From: CAYLSV01 sp964386435
Lineage (GTDB): Bacteria; Planctomycetota; Phycisphaerae; Tepidisphaerales; Tepidisphaeraceae
Direction: 5' to 3'
Length of the DNA: 40,121 nucleotides
Assembly: GCA_964386435.1 (NCBI GenBank)
Contig: CAYLSV010000031.1
Location: 1-40,121 of the forward strand
Below, piece by piece: positions 6,610 to 14,754 of this stretch. The notes under the pieces are model-generated. The model was given only the letters and a program-made list of their open reading frames with translations, did not search any database and had not been told where the DNA came from. The position numbers were made by a program, and so were the translations under genes. Position 1 is the first letter of the stretch, and every line of letters starts with the position of its first letter.

Positions 6610-6669
6610 CCAACCTGCCGCACGTGGTGCGGCGGCTACCGCGTGTGGGCGTCTGCTGCGGCAGGTTGG
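6610..6669. repeat. Palindromic intergenic repeat, type A copy 1
   Basis: Perfect 13-bp inverted ends CCAACCTGCCGCA/TGCGGCAGGTTGG enclose 34 nt. The left half (CCTGCCGCACGTGGTGCGG then CGGCTAC) recurs almost unchanged at 31895-31920, so this is a dispersed element. It overlaps the 3' end of pabB and encodes its last residues and stop codon. No transposase is present in the window. Confidence 0.75.
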
Positions 6670-7862
6670 GTGCCCAACGCCTGCAGCAGCGCCCGGGCCT
6701 TGACCAGCGTCTCCTCCCACTCGGCCGCCGGATCGCTGTCGGCGACGATGCCGCCGCCGACGGGAACGGTGGCGATGCCGTTCGTCAGCGTCATCGTGCG
6801 GATGGCGATGTTGAGCTGCGTGCTGCCGTCGGGGTCGAGGTGGCCGATCGCGCCGCAGTAGGGGCCGCGCGGTCGGCGTTCGAGGTCGGCGATAATTTGG
6901 GTCGCCCGAATCTTCGGAGCGCCGGTGATGCTGCCGCCGGGGAAGGTGGCGGCGAGGAGGGCGACGAGGTCGACGTCCGGCCGCAGCTTGCCCTCGACGG
7001 TGGCAACGCCGTGGAGGACGGTCGGGTGCCGCTCGATCCGCCGCCCGCCGAGGACGCGCACGCTGCCGAGTTCGCACACCCGGCCCAAGTCGTTCCGCTC
7101 CAGATCCACGATCATCGCCAACTCCGCCGCATCCTTTTCGCTCTCCCGCAACGCCTCGGCCTGCCCCTCACCTGGCGGCCGCGTACCCTTGATCGGCTCG
7201 GTGACGACGCGGCGATCCGGCGTCACCCGCAAAAACAGCTCTGGCGAGTTGCAGATCACGGCCGACTCGCCAAGATCGAACAACGCCCCGAACGCCGCCG
7301 GCGTGTCGCGACGCAGGGCGGCGTAGATGGCGGTCGCCGAGCGCTCCGTCGGCACCCGCAGCGCATGGCTGAGGTTGATCTGGAACACGTCGCCCGCCGC
7401 GATGTAATCGAGCACGCGGCGGACGTCGGGCAGGTAGTCGGTTCGATGCCGGGCCAATCCCGAAGATGCCGAGGGCGGGGTCGATCGATCGCCCCGACAC
7501 CCTCCGCGTTCCAAAACTGCGTCGATCCGCTCGTTCGCCGCTTCTTTTCGTCGGCTTCCCTGACCCGGGGCGAGCGCCCACCATAACAAAGGTTCAGCCG
7601 CGCCGCCGCGTCCCATCGTGGGCTCGAACAACTGCCCCAACTCGTACGCCAGCCACCCGACCCATCGGCCGCGCCGCCGGCCCTCGAGGTCCAACCATCG
7701 CATCGCCGCCAGCGGGTCGGACCATTGCCGCACCACCTGCCCATTCTCCGCTAATTGCCCCCGGCCGCGGCCGTCGCACGTCAGCACGACCTGTGGCGTG
7801 AACGTCGGCGTCGTCCAACCAGCATCATCGGGCAGCGAACTATCGAGGCGGACCCGTGGCAA
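6636..7862 (-). CDS. pabB: Aminodeoxychorismate synthase component I (PabB-like)
   Basis: A 408-residue chorismate-binding enzyme that aminates chorismate to 4-amino-4-deoxychorismate for folate synthesis, using ammonia from a PabA glutaminase. The catalytic core (about 145-395) shows GDVFQINLS, the PIKGTRP motif (223-229, with the PabB catalytic lysine K225), DLERNDLG and GGSITGAPK (309-317). The lysine in PIKGT favours PabB over anthranilate synthase TrpE. The start is TTG at 7862, with TAGGA about 8 nt upstream; no ATG or GTG fits better. It begins 24 bases after the esterase gene on the same strand, so they may be co-transcribed. The last 11 residues are encoded by a palindromic repeat. 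Confidence 0.92.
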   Translation of the reverse strand: MPRVRLDSSLPDDAGWTTPTFTPQVVLTCDGRGRGQLAENGQVVRQWSDPLAAMRWLDLEGRRRGRWVGWLAYELGQLFEPTMGRGGAAEPLLWWALAPGQGSRRKEAANERIDAVLERGGCRGDRSTPPSASSGLARHRTDYLPDVRRVLDYIAAGDVFQINLSHALRVPTERSATAIYAALRRDTPAAFGALFDLGESAVICNSPELFLRVTPDRRVVTEPIKGTRPPGEGQAEALRESEKDAAELAMIVDLERNDLGRVCELGSVRVLGGRRIERHPTVLHGVATVEGKLRPDVDLVALLAATFPGGSITGAPKIRATQIIADLERRPRGPYCGAIGHLDPDGSTQLNIAIRTMTLTNGIATVPVGGGIVADSDPAAEWEETLVKARALLQALGTQPAAADAHTR

Positions 7863-7886
7863 CGTTCGATCCTACATCGCCTGTGG

Positions 7887-8663
7887 CTACAGTGCTCGCC
7901 GCTCGCCGCGTCGCTGCCGCAGCAGCCAGTCGAACAACTCGTCGCGGTACGCCTTCTTCCACACGTCGTGGCCGACGCCGAACGGCTTGTCGTACTCGAC
8001 GTCGCCGCCGGCCCGTTTCAGCCGCCGGGCCATGTTGTCGCTGTGGAACGTCGGCACGATCGGGTCGACCGCATAATGCCACATCCACACCGGCATGTGC
8101 GCCGCGATCGGCTCGACCGCGGGCGACCACCCCTCGCCGCAGATCGGGACCGCCGCCGCGAACCGATTCGGGTGCCGCCCGGCCACGTGCCAAACGCCCT
8201 CACCGCCGGTGCTCATGCCGGTAAGGGCGATCCGGTCGGAGTCGATCGGCAACCGCTCAGCCGCGTCATTGAGAGCCGCCAACGCGACGGCGGCCTTCTG
8301 CTCGCCTTCCCAGCCGCCGCGGACCTGCGGGAAGACGACAACGAACGGGAACTCCGCCGCCCGCCGCGCCACCGCCGGACCGAGACCGACGCTGGTGGAC
8401 TTCGTGCCGTTCGTGCCGCTCTCGCCGAGGCCGTGGAGGAACAGGATCGCCGGGTAGCCACCCGGCGGCGGGGCGACGTTCGGCTCGAACACCGCGTAGC
8501 GGTACAACCGTTCGGCGATTGTCATCTCGTGCGTTCGGAACCCGCCGCTGCCGAAGCGGTTGTCGAAAAACGCCGGCCGCGCCGCCGCGCATCCGCCCAG
8601 CAGAAAACTTTGCAAGCCGAGCCACACGACGGCGACTCCCACGACGAACGGGCCGGCCTTCAT
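7887..8663 (-). CDS. Lipoprotein alpha/beta-hydrolase, esterase/depolymerase type
   Basis: A 258-residue protein with a lipoprotein signal: a hydrophobic stretch followed by LLGGC, the cysteine at about residue 25 being the lipidation site. The mature part is an alpha/beta-hydrolase, with oxyanion segment ILFLHGLGESG, nucleophile elbow GMSTGGEG, an aspartate in HYAVDPIVPT and a histidine in GVGHDVWKKAY. This matches prolyl-oligopeptidase/feruloyl-esterase-like or poly(hydroxyalkanoate)-depolymerase-like enzymes; the substrate is unknown. ATG at 8663 is chosen because it starts the signal peptide; an upstream in-frame start at 9023 is antisense to the next gene. The divergent surface-protein gene begins 49 bases away, so their promoters must overlap. 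Confidence 0.87.
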   Translation of the reverse strand: MKAGPFVVGVAVVWLGLQSFLLGGCAAARPAFFDNRFGSGGFRTHEMTIAERLYRYAVFEPNVAPPPGGYPAILFLHGLGESGTNGTKSTSVGLGPAVARRAAEFPFVVVFPQVRGGWEGEQKAAVALAALNDAAERLPIDSDRIALTGMSTGGEGVWHVAGRHPNRFAAAVPICGEGWSPAVEPIAAHMPVWMWHYAVDPIVPTFHSDNMARRLKRAGGDVEYDKPFGVGHDVWKKAYRDELFDWLLRQRRGERRAL

Positions 8664-8712
8664 CGGCGAACACTCTTGCCGCTGGCCCGACGATTGCAAC
8701 CCGGACGCCACC

Positions 8713-10047
8713 ATGACCGACCTCACCCGCCCCGCCCCGATGGAACAGCTCGAGTCCCGCCGCCTGCTCGCCGGCGATGTCTCGGCCCTGCAGACCGGCA
8801 CCGCCCTCGCCCTCAACGGCGACGACGAGGCCAACGCCGTCATCGTCACCCGGCAGAACGTCACCGACGACACGATTATCCCCAGTAACGGCACAACCAG
8901 CGTCAACCTCGATGTTGGCCTGCTCGCCGACGCGGCCAACCTGTTCCTGCTTTCGGGCGACAATTTGGTTGACGGAGCGACGCCCGGCTCGGTCGGGTTC
9001 AACGTTGTGACCAGCAGCTTCACCTACGACACGGTGACGGCCGAGCAGGCCGGACAAATCCGTCACACCGGCACGCTCGATTTCCTGCTGCTGGGCGACG
9101 AAGCGGGCGAGGAAGAAGATGACTCCGGTGACGCCGATGGCAACGACACCGTCACCGTTGGCAACTTCTCCATCGGCTTCGACGCCAGCCGGGCCAACAC
9201 CGAAGCCGGCACCACCGGCTACTTCGTGCAGGACGATGCCAGCGATCTGGGCATCCTGTTCGACGTCGGCGGCGACGTGGAGCTGGTCGCAACCCGCCAG
9301 CCCGGCGACGACCCAGCCGTCTTCGCCGTCAGCGGAGCCGACCTGCTCGTCTCGCCGGAGTTCGCCGGCCTGCTGATCGCCCTGAACGCGACCGACGCCG
9401 ACCTGTCTGGGGCCGACGTGGGCGATGCCCAGATCGACACCACCGGGTTCGACGCGCCCAGCGACCTCTTCCGCGTCACCGGCCTGCCGCGCGACGGGGC
9501 CATGACCACCGTCAGCGGCCGAGCCGACGCGATCTTCAACGCCAACGACGTGGACGGCGAACCCGCCACCGACCGCATCACCGACGTCTTCATCGACGGC
9601 AACGGCGGCCGTGACGGCATTTTCGTCACCAGTGCCGGCATTGCGGGGCAGCTCAACATCAACGGCAACGGCGGCCGCGACTTCATCGGAATCGATGACG
9701 TGACCGTCGGCGTCGATCTCATCATCGATGACGCCGTCCTGCGCGACGGCGAGGATGACGCCTCCCGCGGCGGGGGCGTCACGGTCGACATCTTCAGCAG
9801 CGAAGTCCTCGGCGACATCCGCTTCACCGGCAGCGACAGCTTCGACCGCCTGCAGCTCCGCGAGAGCAGCACGCTCAGCGTCTTCGCCAACATGGGCCGC
9901 GGCAACGATGTTTATGCCCAACTCGACAGCAGCGCCGCCATCGGCCGCTTCGACGGCGGCCGCGGCAGCGTCGACCAGTTCGTGAGTATCAGCAGCCCAG
10001 TGAGCGACTTCGGCTTCGAAGAGTTTGAAGCGGTCTTCGCCATCTGA
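8713..10047 (+). CDS. Secreted acidic beta-repeat protein with LESRRLLAGD motif
   Basis: A 444-residue, strongly acidic protein. Residues 13-22 read LESRRLLAGD, a short Arg-rich motif near the N-terminus of many planctomycete surface proteins, taken here as an export or anchoring signal. The rest is low in Lys and Cys and rich in Asp, Gly and Val. It has a Glu/Asp cluster (GEEEDDSGDADGND) and beta-helix-like repeats such as VFIDGNGGRDGIFVTSAGI followed by LNINGNGGRDFIGID. No catalytic motif was seen. The ATG at 8713 is the first in-frame ATG before the motif. Function is unknown; an extracellular structural or ion-binding role is likely. Confidence 0.82.
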   Translation: MTDLTRPAPMEQLESRRLLAGDVSALQTGTALALNGDDEANAVIVTRQNVTDDTIIPSNGTTSVNLDVGLLADAANLFLLSGDNLVDGATPGSVGFNVVTSSFTYDTVTAEQAGQIRHTGTLDFLLLGDEAGEEEDDSGDADGNDTVTVGNFSIGFDASRANTEAGTTGYFVQDDASDLGILFDVGGDVELVATRQPGDDPAVFAVSGADLLVSPEFAGLLIALNATDADLSGADVGDAQIDTTGFDAPSDLFRVTGLPRDGAMTTVSGRADAIFNANDVDGEPATDRITDVFIDGNGGRDGIFVTSAGIAGQLNINGNGGRDFIGIDDVTVGVDLIIDDAVLRDGEDDASRGGGVTVDIFSSEVLGDIRFTGSDSFDRLQLRESSTLSVFANMGRGNDVYAQLDSSAAIGRFDGGRGSVDQFVSISSPVSDFGFEEFEAVFAI

Positions 10048-10071
10048 CCGCAACGCTCGCCCAGCAACAAA

Positions 10072-10182
10072 GGTAGCTGCGGCCCCGCGGGCCGCAGTGG
10101 CGACACCCAAAACCCAAAACTGCTCGCAAAGCATTTTCGGGTTCGGAGTGCCGCTACTGCGACCCGCGGGGTCGCAGCTACC
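10072..10182. repeat. Palindromic intergenic repeat, type B copy 1
   Basis: Two 27-nt arms (10072-10098 and 10156-10182) form a large inverted repeat with outer GGTAGCTGCG...CGCAGCTACC. Each arm is itself palindromic around CTGCG(A/G)CCC..GGG(T/C)CGCAG. The same architecture recurs at 27021-27122. It lies between the convergent ends of the surface-protein gene and the retropepsin-like gene, and could act as a bidirectional terminator or be a non-autonomous mobile element. Confidence 0.78.
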
Positions 10183-10189
10183 TGCGAAC

Positions 10190-10588
10190 TCAACCCGACA
10201 TCGTCCGCCGGCGAACCGGATAAACCGCGAAGTTGGGACAGTCCGGCGGCAGGATGAGCTTCTCGTTGCGGATGTCGAGCGTAACATCGAGGTCCTGCAT
10301 GTCGGTGGCCCCGAGCAGCACCTCGTTGCCGAAGATCAGGACGCCACTGACGCACGTGCGGTTGAGGAAGCTGATCTGCACCGGCCCAGCGTAGGGCACG
10401 CGGTGCGGCTTACCGTCGGCCGTGGTTGCCGTCTTCTCGCCGAGGATGTTCAGGTCGAGTTGCTCCGCCACCTCCTGCGGCACACAGGTGATGACGGCCC
10501 CGGAGTCGCACACTGAGCGCACCTCAAGCTCTTGAAGCTGCGACTTGGCGGCGTTACGAACCTTCAGGTCGGCGTAAATGGTGCCCAC
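10190..10588 (-). CDS. Retropepsin-like clan AA aspartic protease homologue
   Basis: A 132-residue protein with the single-domain retropepsin layout: catalytic-type triad D28-S29-G30 within VCDSGAVITCVP, then a flap-like segment, and a second hydrophobic motif around VLIFGNEVLLGATDM. A single domain of this kind must dimerise to form an active site. Substrates of bacterial members are mostly unknown. The GTG start at 10588 comes 3 bases after the UbiD stop, so it is probably translationally coupled to ubiD. It ends next to a type B palindromic repeat. Activity is not proven: DSG is an accepted variant of DTG, but the preceding Cys is unusual. Confidence 0.75.
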   Translation of the reverse strand: MGTIYADLKVRNAAKSQLQELEVRSVCDSGAVITCVPQEVAEQLDLNILGEKTATTADGKPHRVPYAGPVQISFLNRTCVSGVLIFGNEVLLGATDMQDLDVTLDIRNEKLILPPDCPNFAVYPVRRRTMSG

Positions 10589-10591
10589 GGC

Positions 10592-12190
10592 TCATCCTAC
10601 GCCATACTCGGCCCATCGCGTGGCGACCTTTGCCAGCGTCTTCTCGTCAAACGCCAGCTCCTCAGGCCACGTCCGCACGGCGCGGCCGTTGTCTTCGCCG
10701 GGCCATTTTCGCGTGGCGTCGAAGCCCATCTTGCTGCCGATGCCGAGGGCCGGGCTGGCGTGGTCGAGGATGTCGACCGGCCCCTGCACCGTTTCGGTGT
10801 CGCGGCCGGGATCGCAGTTGGCGAACAGGTGAAACAGCACCGCCTGCTCGTCGTGGACATCGACGTCGTCGTCAACGACGACGATGAACTTCGTGAACGC
10901 CATCTGCCCGGCCCCCCAGATCGCGTGCATCACCCGGCGGGCTTGGTACGGGTATTCCTTCTTGATTTTGATGTACGCGCAGTTGTGAAAACACCCGGCC
11001 GACGGCAGTGAGTAATCCTCGACGTCGGGGACAATGGTCTTCAAAAGCGGCAAGAAGACGCGTTCGGTCGCTTTGCCGAGGAAATAATCTTCCATCGGCG
11101 GCTTTCCGACGATGGTGGTGGGGTAGATCGCGTTCCGCCGCATGGTGATGGCGGTGACGTTGAAACGGGGGTAGAAGTCGGCGAGGGAGTAGAAGCCCGT
11201 GTGGTCGCCGAAGGGGCCTTCCAGCATCGTCTCCTTCGGGTCGACCCACCCCTCGATGACGATCTCCGCCTCGGCCGGCACCTCGATCGGCACCGTCCGG
11301 CACGGCACGAGGTCGATCGGCTTTCGGTTCAAGAACCCGGCAAAAAGCAATTCAGGGATGCCCGGCGGCAGCGGGGCCGTCGCCGCGTACGGCATGACGC
11401 TCGGCCCGCCCAGCACCACGGCTAGCGGGCACCGCTCACCGCGCTTCTGGTACAACCGGAAGTGCCGGGCCCCGTCGTGGTGCATGTGCCAGTGCATGGC
11501 GCACGTGTTTTTGTCGAACTGCTGAACACGATACATGCCGACGTTCTTGTCACCGTTCTCCGGGTTGACGGTGTAGATGCCAGCAAGGGTGATGTAGCGG
11601 CCGGTTCTTGGTCTTGAACTATGGTCGCCGATCGCCGATTGATGATCGGAGAAGACTTGGCCACTCTGGAGGTTTCCGTCGTGCGGCCAGCATTGAATGA
11701 TGGGCAGTTTGAAGAGGTCGATTTGCTCGCCGGTCCAGACGATTTCCTGACACGCCGCCTCCTTCACCCGCCGTGGCCGGAGGCCGCGGAGGTCGCCGAG
11801 CACCTCAGCCCCCAGCCGCAGCTTCTCCATCAGCGTCGGCGGCACCTCCGGCTTCACGAACTTCTCGATGCGCGCGGCAAGGTTGTCGAGCGTGTCGGTG
11901 CCAAGCGCCTCGCAGATACGCTGGTAGCTGCCAAACGCGTTGATCGACAGCGGCACGTCGCTGCCGGCCACGTTCTCGAACAACAGCGCCCGCCCGCCCT
12001 TGTCGGCGTGCAAATGCTTGTCCCGCTCCCCGTGCGACCGCGGCGACGTCGACTTCATCACCCGATCCGCCACGGCGGCGACTTCAAGATTCGGATCGAC
12101 CTCGACACTCACCCGCCGCAGGTCGTCCTGCCGCTCTAGATGATCAAGAAAAGCCCGCAGGTTCGGGAACGGCCCGGCAACGTCAGCCAT
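10592..12190 (-). CDS. ubiD: UbiD family prFMN-dependent decarboxylase
   Basis: A 532-residue member of the UbiD family, which removes carboxyl groups from aromatic or unsaturated acids using prenylated FMN made by UbiX. The signature EGPFGDHTGFYS carries the conserved Glu and Asp of the active site. Other family stretches are GKPPMEDYFLGKATERVFLP, the cofactor/metal-binding region around NVGMYRVQQFDKNTCAMHWH, and the C-terminal DDDVDVHDEQAVLFHL. Planctomycete members of this size commonly act in ubiquinone or menaquinone synthesis, and the substrate here cannot be fixed. The start is ATG at 12190. No ubiX lies in the window. The gene is followed at 3 bases by the retropepsin-like ORF. Confidence 0.93.
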   Translation of the reverse strand: MADVAGPFPNLRAFLDHLERQDDLRRVSVEVDPNLEVAAVADRVMKSTSPRSHGERDKHLHADKGGRALLFENVAGSDVPLSINAFGSYQRICEALGTDTLDNLAARIEKFVKPEVPPTLMEKLRLGAEVLGDLRGLRPRRVKEAACQEIVWTGEQIDLFKLPIIQCWPHDGNLQSGQVFSDHQSAIGDHSSRPRTGRYITLAGIYTVNPENGDKNVGMYRVQQFDKNTCAMHWHMHHDGARHFRLYQKRGERCPLAVVLGGPSVMPYAATAPLPPGIPELLFAGFLNRKPIDLVPCRTVPIEVPAEAEIVIEGWVDPKETMLEGPFGDHTGFYSLADFYPRFNVTAITMRRNAIYPTTIVGKPPMEDYFLGKATERVFLPLLKTIVPDVEDYSLPSAGCFHNCAYIKIKKEYPYQARRVMHAIWGAGQMAFTKFIVVVDDDVDVHDEQAVLFHLFANCDPGRDTETVQGPVDILDHASPALGIGSKMGFDATRKWPGEDNGRAVRTWPEELAFDEKTLAKVATRWAEYGVG

Positions 12191-12317
12191 GCGCCAATGT
12201 TAGGTCGATCCGACCCGATGTCGGGGACCGACGTGCGGGAACCTTTCGCATCGGCTATCGTCCAAGGCTGCGGCCGCGTCGGGTGGTCGGTGAGGGAGGG
12301 ATTGGTCGGGCGTCACC

Positions 12318-12959
12318 GTGTTCAAGCAAGTCGAGGCGACATCGCGGGAGCGGGCGGACGGGCCGCCGCCGGATGCGGCGGAGGAGCAGGCGCTGTTCGG
12401 GCGGGCGCGACTGGGCGATACGGCCGCGTACGGGGAGCTGGCCCGGCGGCTGCAGGGGCGGTTGTACAACGGCGTGCTGCGGTTGATGGGGGACCGCGAT
12501 GAGGCGGCGGAGATCGTGCAGGAAGCGCTGCTCAAGGGGCTGCAGAAGATGGCAACCCACCGGGGTGAGTCGGGGCCTTACACCTGGCTGTTTCGCATCG
12601 CGATGAACCTTGGCCTGAGCCGGCTGCGGCAGGTGCGGCGGCGGCGAACTTTTACTTTGGGGGCAGCAGCGTATCGCGGCGACGGCGTGGCGGGGCGGGC
12701 GGATGAAGCCGAGGGGCCGGGGGCCGCGCTGGATCGGCGGGACCGGGACGCCTTCGTGCTGGCGGCTTTGGGGCGGATCGACGCGGAGCACCGGGCGCTG
12801 ATCGTGATGCGGGATTTGGAGGGGTTTGATTACCAGCAAATGGCGGCATTGATGGAGGTGCCGCTGGGGACGCTCAAGAGCCGGTTGTTTCGGGCTCGGG
12901 CGGCGTTGCGAGCGGAACTCGAGCCGTTGCTGGGCGTCGAAGGCGAGGGAGCACGATGA
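12318..12959 (+). CDS. ECF-type RNA polymerase sigma factor
   Basis: A 213-residue sigma factor with the two ECF domains. Region sigma-2 runs about 30-110 (GDTAAYGELARRLQGRLYNG, DRDEAAEIVQEALLKGLQ, TWLFRIAMNLGLSRLR). Region sigma-4 runs about 145-205 (IDAEHRALIVMRDLEGFDYQQMA, then the helix-turn-helix PLGTLKSRLFRARAAL). Start GTG at 12318. Its end overlaps the start of the next gene (ATGA), the usual layout of an ECF sigma with its anti-sigma partner. The signal it answers to is unknown, but the anti-sigma C-terminus hints at the envelope. Confidence 0.93.
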   Translation: MFKQVEATSRERADGPPPDAAEEQALFGRARLGDTAAYGELARRLQGRLYNGVLRLMGDRDEAAEIVQEALLKGLQKMATHRGESGPYTWLFRIAMNLGLSRLRQVRRRRTFTLGAAAYRGDGVAGRADEAEGPGAALDRRDRDAFVLAALGRIDAEHRALIVMRDLEGFDYQQMAALMEVPLGTLKSRLFRARAALRAELEPLLGVEGEGAR

Positions 12960-14266
12960 ACCAGCTGGACGAGCAGACCGAGGGCATGTTGGCGGCGTAC
13001 GTCGACGGCGAGCTGGCCGAGCCGAAGCGGTCCATGATGGCCCAGTCGATCGCCCGGAACCCGGCGTACGGCCGGGTGATCGAGGAGATGCGTGCCGGGC
13101 GAAAGCTGGTGCAAGATCTGCCGCGGGAGGCGCCGCCGCACGATCTGTTCGAGCTTACCGGACACAGTGTGGAGCGGGCGGCGCTCTTGGGCGATCTGGA
13201 GGCGGACGGTCCGACGAGGCGGCCGATGGCGCTCGCGGCAGGGATTGTGTTGCTGCTGGCCGGGACGCTGGTGGCGGTGGTGATCTGGGGCTTGCCCGGG
13301 CCGGGGGATAAGGCGGTGGTGATTGTGCCGCCGGTGGTGGTGGAGTCGGAGGTTGAACCGTCGGTGGAGGAGCCGGCGGCGGAGGTGTTGGTGTATGGGC
13401 CGCATCCGTTTGTGGGGCCGAGGTTGCCGCCGGTGGTGGAGGTGAAAGTTGAGCCGGTTAAGCCGGAGGTGGCGGTGGTGGAGCTCGTGCCGGTGGAGGT
13501 TGAGGAGCAAGCGAGCGAGCCGACGTTGAAGGTGGTGACAGCCGACGAGGCGGCGGCGCGGCGGGCGGTGCGGGAGTTTCTGGCCGACCGCGGCATCTGG
13601 TCGACGGCGAGCGTTCCGGAGTCGGGGAATGCAACCCTGATCCTGACAATTGATCAGGCGCGGGAGTTGGCGGGGACGCTGCGGGGCGAGGTGGCGCTCG
13701 CCGGGCTGCCCATGGCGGGAAATCCCTTGCGAATCGGGGACTCCTTGCGGTTGGAACTGCTGCTGCCGGGGCGGGCCGATCCCGTGGCCGTGGCGGCAAA
13801 TGTGGCCGACGACGGCACGCTTCGGCCGCTGGACGCGACCAACCCGCTTGGCCGCACCCTCGCCGCGGCGGGACCGTTGCCGGTGGCGGGGTCATCCGAC
13901 GACGAGCTCGGCAACCGCATTGTGCTGCTGGTCAATGAAACCCTCGGCGAACGCGGCGAGGTGAAGGTGACCCGCCGCCCCCGGCTCATCCGCATCGGCG
14001 ACGCGTTGCGGGTGACACTCAACGGCTCGCAGCAGGTGCTGAGCGTCGCGGGCGACGGTCGGATCAAGCTGCCGGTGATCCGCGACCCGGTGATGGCCGC
14101 CAACCTCACGCCGAGTGAGTTGGCCGACGTCATCGAGTTTCGTTATGAATCGGCGTTCACCAACGCCGAGGCGACGGTGACGGTGCAACTGGCCGAGGCC
14201 AGCGACGACGCCGCGTCGGCCGACCTGCTCATCCCGGTGAAACTGATCATCGAGGCGGCGAATTGA
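12956..14266 (+). CDS. Transmembrane anti-sigma factor with polysaccharide-export-like C-terminal repeats
   Basis: A 436-residue protein. The N-terminus (1-65) looks like a zinc-free anti-sigma domain, with LAAYVDGELAEPKRSMM. It is followed by one membrane helix (about 91-113). A low-complexity Val/Pro/Glu linker (about 119-185) extends outside the membrane. The C-terminal region contains two related units, LRIGDSLRLEL...VADDGTLRPL (about 255-300) and LIRIGDALRVTL...VAGDGRIKLPVI (about 345-375). These resemble the polysaccharide export (Wza/Poly_export) domain that reads IGDxLxV...V..DGxIxLP. It overlaps the ECF sigma gene by 4 bases. Inference: the extracytoplasmic part senses envelope or glycan state and controls release of the sigma factor. 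No HxxxCxxC zinc motif is seen. Confidence 0.82.
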   Translation: MNQLDEQTEGMLAAYVDGELAEPKRSMMAQSIARNPAYGRVIEEMRAGRKLVQDLPREAPPHDLFELTGHSVERAALLGDLEADGPTRRPMALAAGIVLLLAGTLVAVVIWGLPGPGDKAVVIVPPVVVESEVEPSVEEPAAEVLVYGPHPFVGPRLPPVVEVKVEPVKPEVAVVELVPVEVEEQASEPTLKVVTADEAAARRAVREFLADRGIWSTASVPESGNATLILTIDQARELAGTLRGEVALAGLPMAGNPLRIGDSLRLELLLPGRADPVAVAANVADDGTLRPLDATNPLGRTLAAAGPLPVAGSSDDELGNRIVLLVNETLGERGEVKVTRRPRLIRIGDALRVTLNGSQQVLSVAGDGRIKLPVIRDPVMAANLTPSELADVIEFRYESAFTNAEATVTVQLAEASDDAASADLLIPVKLIIEAAN

Positions 14267-14748
14267 CGGCCGGCCACCTAAACTTCGGCGTGGCCGATGT
14301 GTCCGAGCCGATCCTGCCGCTGGCCGACGCCGAGCCGTTCGACTTGCCGCCGGACCGCCGCCCCCGCCTCGTCGAGCCGCCGCCGGTCAAGCTCGTGGCG
14401 GTCAGCGACGTCCGCCGCCACGCCCCGGCCGGGGTGGAGGTCGAGCTCGACGCGTTCTACCGCGATCTGCTGCAGTTCGAGCGCGACGACACGCCCAGCG
14501 GCTACCCGATCTACCGGGCGGAGAAGCGGGCAATCGTGTTCGACGTCGTCGAGCCGCCGATCCGGCGGGAGGACCTTCGGCCGCTTGGCATCGAGGTGCC
14601 GAATCTTTTCGACGTGGAGCAACAACTAACCGCGCAGGGCATGGTCTACGAACGCATCACGAAGCTCCTCGCCGGGCAGGACGGGCTGCTCTTGCAGGAC
14701 CCGGCGGGCAATTGGGTGGCGCTGGCGAATCTGCGAATCCTCTGGTAA
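14263..14748 (+). CDS. VOC (glyoxalase-like) superfamily protein
   Basis: A 161-residue protein whose second half fits a vicinal-oxygen-chelate domain: LDAFYRDLLQFERDD near residue 63 and LLLQDPAGNWVAL near the C-terminus are the usual first and last strands of a VOC module. The metal ligands expected of active glyoxalases or dioxygenases are not obvious, so it may be non-catalytic. TTG at 14263 overlaps the previous stop; in-frame GTG codons at 14290 and 14299 are alternative starts. It is the third gene of the sigma/anti-sigma run and lies 6 bases before coaE. Confidence 0.6.
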   Translation: MTAGHLNFGVADVSEPILPLADAEPFDLPPDRRPRLVEPPPVKLVAVSDVRRHAPAGVEVELDAFYRDLLQFERDDTPSGYPIYRAEKRAIVFDVVEPPIRREDLRPLGIEVPNLFDVEQQLTAQGMVYERITKLLAGQDGLLLQDPAGNWVALANLRILW

Positions 14749-14754
14749 CGACTG

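Noticed and set aside
10072..10182. CRISPR-like repeat
   Set aside because: Only two inverted arms with no regular direct repeats or spacers, and no cas genes in the window.
8266..10287. 673-codon open frame on the minus strand
   Set aside because: Antisense of the surface-protein gene plus an out-of-frame esterase; no domains.
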